This document shows positions 58,849 to 64,000 of a DNA stretch of 64,000 nt, piece by piece (within the stretch, counting starts at the first letter, position 1; every line of letters begins with the position of its first letter). The stretch covers positions 744,001-808,000 of the forward strand of contig CP085629.1 of NCBI GenBank assembly GCA_024704175.1, written 5' to 3'. A program made the translations under genes and the position numbers. Source of the stretch: Paenibacillus sp. P25. Lineage in GTDB: Bacteria; Bacillota; Bacilli; Paenibacillales; NBRC-103111. The notes below the pieces were generated by a model. That model did not search any database and was not told the origin of the DNA. It worked only from the letters and a program-made list of their open reading frames with translations.

Positions 58849-59884
58849 ATGAGCGAAATTTGGATCAGGCCGGATATTCGAACGGCAGGCGGAGAAGTTT
58901 GCGATATTGTGTTTCGCGATCAGTTTGTGGGTACGCTGTCTCTGGTGTACCGGGAATCCGATAAAATGGCCGGAGCTCTCCAATTGGAAACGGAAGTGCT
59001 CACTGAACGGGATAAAGAAGAGGTATGTGATCATGTCCACCGTTACGTGCAGGGCCTAATCGAAGCTATGCGGCTGCAGGAATGCGAAGTGATGGTGACC
59101 TTCAGCAGCTTCGATCACATCATCGCTACGAACCGGGAGGACCGCCCGTACCCTTATTTGACGGGCGTGGAAGAGGATTTTGACTACGAATCGGATTGGG
59201 TGGACCATGAATCCCGCGTCGAAGACGATCCGGATGAAGTCGGCGAATATACGCTTACGGGCTTCGATCTGGTCGTCACAAGCGAAACGAGGAATACGGC
59301 GGAATACCGTCTGTATGACGGGGAGCATTGGGTCGCTGACGCATTGATCAGAATCGACGGGCGGGAAGTGACCGGAACCGTGGATTGGAGCGTCGAGCCG
59401 ACGGAGGACGAAATGGACGAAGCCGCCGATCTCATTGCTGCGGATCTGGAGGACCGCGATATCGACAGCCTCGTCCTTGACATGAGATTGGATGGCGATA
59501 TTCTGGAAACCGTGGAGCTGACCAGCGAGGACCTGCTGGAAGCGACCGACGATGAACTGGCAGACTCCGTCCCGGCCCCCGGAAGCGATGAATATTCCGT
59601 CGTGCTGGTAAGGGACGATGGGGATGTGCTGAGCTACGAAATTTATCAGCCTTCCCGCAGCGGCCACCCGATCGGAACGGCTACCATCGATATCAGCCAG
59701 CAGCAACTGACAGGGTTCATTGACTTCCGCGATCCGGGCAGCTCCGGGGACCGGGAGGAAATCGCTACGGCTGCTCATGCAGGAGCTGGAAAAAGAAAGA
59801 GACTACGACGTGCTGAATTTGAGCATGATGCACAAAAACCGGTTGATCGAAGAAGTGCTGTTCGAATCGGAGCAGGTGCATTAA
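58849..59884 (+). CDS. Acidic protein with three tandem copies of an unknown domain, one frameshift
   Basis: About 345 residues, strongly acidic, no signal or membrane helix. Three related units can be seen. The first has GTLSLVYRESDKMAGALQLE with a helix after TERDKEEV. The second has ADALIRIDGREVTGTVDWSV with a helix after TEDEMDEAADL. The third has GTATIDISQQQLTGFIDFRD with a helix after GDREEIATLLMQELEKER. Each looks like strand-strand-helix-strand. Acidic linkers (GVEEDFDYESDW, RVEDDPDEVGEY) join units one and two. The frame breaks near 59775; the correct end reads MMHKNRLIEEVLFESEQVH. GGGGAGG precedes the ATG. Family unknown to me. Confidence 0.75.
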
Positions 59885-59889
59885 TCCTT

Positions 59890-59927
59890 AAGGCTGGAGC
59901 GCTCCCGAAAGAGCGCACGGCCTTTTT
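59890..59927 (+). terminator. Bidirectional terminator
   Basis: AAGGC..GAGCGCTC-CCGAAA-GAGCGC..GCCTTTTT between convergent genes. Confidence 0.8.
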
Positions 59928-59946
59928 GCTGTGCCAGGAGGCAGGA

Positions 59947-61325
59947 TTACGCCCGGCGGAGGCCTTTGGGGTAGTGGTTTTTGACCTGATTGCCGGTTTG
60001 TTTGCCCCAGCCGAGCGGGTATCCGTCCACACCGATCAAGGTCCAGCCGTTCTCCTCCCAATCGGCCGCCAGCACCTCTCCGCGGAGGTAGTGCTCCGTT
60101 CGCTCGTCGTCAGAAGCCAAGTCGAGGATCCGGCGTGCCGCGGAAACGGACGGCTGGGCCAAGGCCAAGGCATGGGACGGCTCGATCCGGCCCTTCTTCA
60201 CTTCGCCAAGATGCAGTCCGGGGCGGAGGACTTTCAGTCCCTCAAGCGACCCGGCATCAAAAGAAGCTTCGGGGGGCCTGGGCGGCCAGTACAGCTGCTC
60301 GCCGAACAATACCGGTTCGCCGGAAGGCGGCGTGAACGCATCCGGTCCGAACGTATCGGCTGCAAACGTCCGAAACAGCCGCATTGCTTCTTCCTCCGGC
60401 CGGCCTCCCCGTTTTCCTTTACCGGCCGCGCGCTTGGTGACCGACCGCGCTTCTCGCTGGTTGTATCATCCGCCAGCCGCAGGACACAGACAAAATGCCC
60501 CTCCCCGCGCTGCAAATGGGGCCAAATCCGTTCCGTCCGTTCCACGGCGAGACCGGGCTCCTGCTCCAGAAGCCAATCGATCATCCGCTCATTCTCCTGT
60601 TCATTGAACGTACAGGTCGAATATGCGAGCCGCCCTCCCGGCTTGAGCATCGCCAGCGTGCTCCGCAGAATGTCCTGCTGCCGCGCCGTACACATCGCTA
60701 CATGCTCGGGGCTCCATTCGGCAATGGCTTCCGGGTCCTTGCGGAACATGCCTTCCCCTGAGCAGGGAGCGTCGAGCATAATTTTATCGAAGAAACGGGG
60801 AAAGCGGTCCGCCAGCTCCTGCGGCGCCATATTCGTCACTACGGCATTCCGGACGCCGAAGCGTTCGATGTTCTCGGATAAGCTGCGGGCCCTTACCGGA
60901 TGGATTTCATTCGCGATCAGCAGACCCTCCCCTTGCAGCTTGCCGGCAATATGCGTCGATTTGCCTCCGGGCGCCGCCGCCAGGTCCAGCACGAGCTCCC
61001 CGGGCTCCGGCTCCAGCGGCTCCACGGCGGACATCGCCGACGGTTCCTGGATATAATAAAGCCCAGCGGCATGGTAGGGATGCTTGCCCGGTCTTGACGC
61101 CTCGTCGTAATAGTAGCCTGTAGAGCACCAGGGAACCGGCTCCAGGCTGAACTTGTCCTCCAGCTGCAGAACAGCCGGTGCGGCACCGTCCTTAAGCCCC
61201 GCTTTCAGCGGATTGAGCCTAAGTCCCTGCGTGCGGGGTGCTTCATAGCTCTTAAGGAACGCTTCCGCCTCCGGTCCGAGCAATTTATACATTTGGTCTT
61301 GATAGGCAACAGGTAATTTCAGCAT
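59947..61325 (-). CDS. RsmF-like rRNA (cytosine-C5) methyltransferase, second paralogue, one frameshift
   Basis: About 460 residues. LPVAYQDQMYKLLGPEAEAF, RTQGLRLNPLKAGL, then HAAGLYYIQEPSAM, VLDLAAAPGGKSTHIAGKL, IMLDAPCSGEGMFRKDPEA and LAYSTCTFNEQENERMIDW carry both catalytic cysteines. The frame breaks near 60390; the RsmF-type C-terminal domain (EGLKVLRPGLHLGEVKKGRI, LIGVDGYPLGWGKQTGNQVK) follows. It is a paralogue of 55297-56832 with a shorter, less GC-rich linker. The start is the ATG at 61325 (GGAG upstream); an upstream in-frame extension to 61733 is antisense to queD and rejected. Confidence 0.88.
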
Positions 61326-61391
61326 GTGAATCGAGCTCCATTGTGGGTTTTCGGATAAAGCAATCTTTCCCATTATACAGGTTTCACCATA

Positions 61392-61421
61392 TTGTGAGAA
61401 GCCAACCGCCCGTGATATAAT
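61392..61421 (+). promoter_or_regulatory. Probable promoter of queDEC
   Basis: TTGTGA and TATAAT spaced by 18 bases, 34 bases before the queD start. The short leader shows no preQ1-type pseudoknot that I can recognise. Confidence 0.5.
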
Positions 61422-61454
61422 AATTTGGTCTTTTTGGGGAAGAGGTGAGACGAA

Positions 61455-61931
61455 ATGGAATATGAAATCCCAAAGAAAGTGCAAACGCTGGGTGTCGATA
61501 TACAAAAGAACGAGCTGAAATATCACGACCGCGAAGTGCTGGTATCGAAGGAATTCACCTTTGACAGCGCGCATCATCTGCACTGCTATGAAGGCAAGTG
61601 CAAGAGTCTGCACGGCCACACGTACAAGCTGCAGGTGGTGATGCGTGGGAAAGTGGACGAGCGCGGAATCAGCATCGATTTCGCCGATATCAAGAGAATC
61701 GCAAAAGAGCGAATTCTCGATAAGCTCGATCACCGCTATTTGAACGAAGTGCTTCCGCCGATGAATACGACGGCCGAGAATATGGTGGTCTGGATGTACG
61801 AGCAGCTTCGCGGCGCGCTGTCCGAAGAAGGCTTGTACCCGCAGGTGAAGCTGGAGGAAGTGCGTCTCTGGGAAACGCCGACCAGCTATGCGGCGGTCAC
61901 GGCCCGTCTGATGGGAGATGAGCCTGTATGA
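61455..61931 (+). CDS. queD: 6-carboxy-5,6,7,8-tetrahydropterin synthase
   Basis: A 158-residue QueD, second step of queuosine/7-deazaguanine synthesis (dihydroneopterin triphosphate to CPH4). Zinc histidines are in FDSAHHLHCYEGKCKSLHGH, with the catalytic Cys in EGKCKSLHGHTY. KLDHRYLNE and PTAENMV-like NTTAENMVVWMYEQL follow, and the ending LEEVRLWETPTSYAAV is typical. An N-terminal extension of about 25 residues (MEYEIPKKVQTLGVDIQKNE) is longer than in E. coli but common in Bacillota. It overlaps queE by four bases. Confidence 0.95.
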   Translation: MEYEIPKKVQTLGVDIQKNELKYHDREVLVSKEFTFDSAHHLHCYEGKCKSLHGHTYKLQVVMRGKVDERGISIDFADIKRIAKERILDKLDHRYLNEVLPPMNTTAENMVVWMYEQLRGALSEEGLYPQVKLEEVRLWETPTSYAAVTARLMGDEPV

Positions 61932-62633
61932 GTACGGATCTGAAAGAAACCGTGCGCGACGAAATCAAGTTGCCGATGGTCGAGATTTTCGAAACGGTGG
62001 AAGGGGAAGGAACGAGAGCCGGGTTTCCGACCGTCTTCGTCCGGTTGTTCGGCTGCAACCTGCGCTGCACCTGGTGCGATACGAAATACAGCTATCCGCC
62101 GGCGGAAGCGGAGTTCGTCATGACGATCGGCGACATCGTGCGCGAGGCCACGAAATACCGTTCGACCCATCTGTGCCTCACAGGCGGGGAGCCGCTCCTG
62201 TACGGGGACCGATCCGCGGCACTGATTGAAGCCCTTCTTGAGACCGGACGGTACAACGACCTGCACGTCGAAACGAACGGAGCGATCGACCTTGCGCCTT
62301 TCATCAGCCGGATTGGGTCGCCGGCAGTCCGTTATATCATGGACTACAAGTTGCCGGATTCGGGGAGACGGAGCGGATGCTGACGTCCAACTTCGCTCTG
62401 CTGCGCAGGCAGGATGAGCTGAAGTTTGTGATCGGCGCGAGCGGGACTTTCACGCGGCGCGCGAAGTGCTGGCGGCATATCCGACGGAGGCCCTGCCGCT
62501 CTTCAGCCCCGTATGGGAAACGATGCCGCCGGAGAAGCTGGTGCGCCTCATGCTGGAGCATGGACTCACGAACGTGAAGCTGAACATGCAGCTTCACAAA
62601 ATCATTTGGGACCCGGCGGCGCGCGGCGTTTAA
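61928..62633 (+). CDS. queE: 7-carboxy-7-deazaguanine synthase (radical SAM), two frameshifts
   Basis: About 235 residues converting CPH4 to CDG. The radical-SAM cluster motif FGCNLRCTWCDTKY supplies CxxxCxxC; PMVEIFETVEGEGTRAGFPT and LTGGEPLLY precede and follow it. Frames break near 62360 (four G where five are needed: SGETERMLTSNFALL) and near 62430, continuing ERDFHAAREVLAAYPTEALP. The end is LNMQLHKIIWDPAARGV at 62633. Coupled to queD by overlap and followed by queC after 55 bases. Confidence 0.92.
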
Positions 62634-62688
62634 TGCGGCGACCGGGATTTTTGTATAGTTATCGCTGAAATCGAGAGGGTGCATTGAT

Positions 62689-63378
62689 ATGAAAAAAGCG
62701 GTTGTCATTCTAAGCGGGGGCCTCGACAGTACGACTTGTATGGGCATTGCGAAGGATCAGGGATACGATTTGTATCCCATCACGTTCGATTACGGCCAGC
62801 GGCATAAGTCCGAAATCGAGAACGCCAAGCAGGTTGCGGAATTCTACGGTGTGCGGAACCGGCATAAAATCATTACGCTTGGGTTCCTGAAGGAATTCGG
62901 AGGCGGCGCATTGACCGACGATTCGATTGATGTGCCGCCGGCAAGGGAGAGCGGCCCGGTCGATTCGGACATTCCGGTCACTTATGTGCCTGGACGGAAT
63001 CTGCTGTTCCTGTCCATCGCCACTTCCTATGCCGAAGTGACGGGAGCCGAAGCGATTTACATCGGCGTGAACGCAATGGACTATAGCGGCTATCCCGACT
63101 GTCGTCCCGAGTTTATCCATAAGGTGGAGGAAGTCATGGCTCTGGCTACCCGGGTAGGCGTGGAGGGAGGCCCGATGCGGATCGAAACCCCGCTCATTCA
63201 CTGGACGAAAGCGGAGATTATCCAGGAAGGCCTGCGGCTCGGCGTCCCTTACCATTTGACCACCTCGTGCTACAACGGCCAGGAAGAGGCCTGCGGCGAA
63301 TGCGACAGCCGCCGACTGCGGCTGAAAGGTTTCGCGGAAGCGGGAACAAGCGATCCGATTCCTTATAAACGGCGTTAA
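62689..63378 (+). CDS. queC: 7-cyano-7-deazaguanine synthase, with one zinc cysteine replaced by Arg
   Basis: A 229-residue ATP-dependent enzyme making preQ0 from CDG and ammonia. The PP-loop is VVILSGGLDSTTCMGIAK; FDYGQRHKSEIENA and VPGRNLLFLSIATSYAE are family motifs. The C-terminal zinc site normally has four cysteines (C-x7-C-x2-C-x2-C). Here Cys194, Cys202 and Cys205 are present, but position 208 reads Arg (GECDSRRLRLKGF instead of GECDSC). The single T-to-C change in TGC could be an error or a real loss. AGAGGG lies upstream; no queF follows. Confidence 0.95.
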   Translation: MKKAVVILSGGLDSTTCMGIAKDQGYDLYPITFDYGQRHKSEIENAKQVAEFYGVRNRHKIITLGFLKEFGGGALTDDSIDVPPARESGPVDSDIPVTYVPGRNLLFLSIATSYAEVTGAEAIYIGVNAMDYSGYPDCRPEFIHKVEEVMALATRVGVEGGPMRIETPLIHWTKAEIIQEGLRLGVPYHLTTSCYNGQEEACGECDSRRLRLKGFAEAGTSDPIPYKRR

Positions 63379-63381
63379 ACG

Positions 63382-63430
63382 AAAAAAACGGTGTCCTTCC
63401 GAATCCAAGCGGAAAGACGCCGTTTTTTTT
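63382..63430 (+). terminator. Terminator after queC
   Basis: AAAAACGGTGTCCTTCCG pairs with CGGAAAGACGCCGTTTTT, followed by a T run; usable in both directions. Confidence 0.85.
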
Positions 63431-63503
63431 AGCATGGCATCGCGGTGATAAATGCTTTAAGGAATAGAAGCCATGCAGCCAAGCGTAAGCGTACCATTGC
63501 CCT

Positions 63504-64000
63504 TTAACCGGGGAGCCGCTTTCCTAAGGGAGTGACCAGTCCGTCCATACTGACGGCATTTTTCTCCCGGCGGTACTCCGTCAGCCCGCTATCTCCCTTT
63601 TGGCCGGCCCATTTCTGCAGCGTATCGCGTTCCCCGGTATAGGAATAGTACGGGACGCCGAAGCCGCAGGAGGTTTTTACCGCGTGAATGTCGGCGGAAA
63701 CAATCTGGCGGGCGCCGGGAAGAAGATCAAAGTAAGAAATCAGCCGATCCCACCCGGAGGACCCGGGAAGATGCACTTGTCCCGTGCCGTACAGGCGCAG
63801 AATCATCGGCGGCCCTTCAAAAGCGACGAACATCAAGGTGATTCGGCCGTTCTCCAGCACGTGCGCGCTCGTTTCGTTGCCGCTGCCCGTAAGGTCCAAA
63901 TAAGCGACCTCCGTAGGCGAGAGGATACGAAGAGCGTCGTATCCTTTGGGCGAAAGATTCACATGGCCGCTCTCATCCAGAGGCGCCGAACCTACAAAGA
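63504..64000 (-). CDS. Pyridoxamine 5'-phosphate oxidase-like FMN protein, 5' end outside the window
   Basis: The last 165 or so residues of a split-barrel flavoprotein. FVGSAPLDESGHVNLSPKGY at the window edge is the usual early segment of PPOX-like proteins; VAYLDLTGSGNETSAHVLEN, ITLMFVAFEGPPMILRLYGT and SCGFGVPYYSYTGERDTL follow. Members bind FMN or F420 and oxidise or reduce unknown small molecules. The start lies beyond 64000: the frame is open to the edge, and a GTG at 63962 is internal. It is convergent with queC. Confidence 0.82.
   Translation of the reverse strand, partial: FVGSAPLDESGHVNLSPKGYDALRILSPTEVAYLDLTGSGNETSAHVLENGRITLMFVAFEGPPMILRLYGTGQVHLPGSSGWDRLISYFDLLPGARQIVSADIHAVKTSCGFGVPYYSYTGERDTLQKWAGQKGDSGLTEYRREKNAVSMDGLVTPLGKRLPG

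Noticed and set aside
58828..61056. A 742-codon open frame on the plus strand.
   Set aside because: It is a chimera: the three-repeat protein followed, after an indel, by sequence antisense to the RsmF-like methyltransferase.
61422..61454. preQ1 riboswitch before queD.
   Set aside because: The leader is too short and lacks the C-rich pseudoknot and the A-rich tail.
61326..61733. Upstream extension of the second RsmF-like protein.
   Set aside because: The added residues are antisense to queD and precede the recognisable N-terminus LPVAYQDQM; a ribosome site supports the start at 61325.

Overview
The window looks like a chromosomal stretch of a moderately GC-rich Paenibacillus or close relative (Bacillota). 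This is inferred from gene content: a YtpB-type C35 terpene synthase, a YjcZ-family sporulation mini-protein, a DUF4247/DUF4178 pair, RelQ, YitT, YugP, YesL and SgrR-like proteins. Other signs are strong AGGAGG ribosome-binding sites with many TTG and GTG starts, a Fur box, a Bacillus-like xyl operator and a GlnR/TnrA box. I see no rRNA, tRNA, CRISPR, insertion sequence or prophage. It reads as ordinary core and accessory chromosome.

A dominating property is that about 45 single-base frameshifts break about 31 otherwise well-conserved genes, including pyrD, cshA, ung, amtB, cimA and queE. Many fall at runs of G or C. The reading frame always resumes into the conserved continuation, so these are most likely assembly or base-calling indels. 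I give each such gene as one CDS spanning all frames and state where the frame breaks. Two apparent protein fusions (RelQ-DUF309 and pseudouridine synthase-HAD) are artefacts of the same kind.

Layout. 1-1.1 kb: end of a cold-shock gene and a nitroreductase. 1.2-7.2 kb (minus): an ABC efflux set (adaptor, permease, ATPase), an MFS and a MATE-like transporter. 7.4-12.7 kb: small unknown genes, ytpB, pfkA, a Bcp-type peroxiredoxin, an FMN reductase and ung. 12.7-18.3 kb: a DUF4015 glycosidase-like protein, a second MFS paralogue, tatA, YitT, and DUF4247/DUF4178. 18.4-22.2 kb: cshA helicase, YesL, a 6S RNA and a transaldolase-type aldolase. 22.2-25.1 kb: xylB and a divergent ROK repressor around a perfect operator palindrome. 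25.1-31.2 kb: acetyltransferase, DUF1499-like protein, tpx, LysR, SgrR, YugP, MerR. 31.4-34.8 kb: amtB with a DUF294 nucleotidyltransferase and a DEDDh exonuclease. 34.8-41.4 kb: JAMM metalloprotease, third MFS, TlpA-like thioredoxin, cimA, dinB, mobB, ferredoxin. 41.5-48.9 kb: a four-gene envelope/signalling cluster (CHASE2 nucleotide cyclase, FecR/cohesin-like protein, NHL-repeat protein, L,D-transpeptidase). 49-53.5 kb: pyrD, relQ, DUF309, a Fur-controlled siderophore-binding lipoprotein, a thioredoxin. 53.6-61.3 kb: an unknown beta-rich protein, two RsmF-like rRNA methyltransferase paralogues, an RsuA-family pseudouridine synthase, a HAD phosphatase, a YjcZ mini-protein and a three-repeat acidic protein. 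61.4-64 kb: queDEC (queuosine precursor) and a partial PPOX-like gene.

The best candidates for new biology are the CHASE2-cyclase/FecR/NHL/transpeptidase cluster and the ammonium transporter-nucleotidyltransferase-exonuclease cluster with its downstream GlnR-type box. Two cases where a metal-ligand cysteine is replaced by arginine (ferredoxin and QueC) also deserve attention, as does the three-repeat acidic protein.
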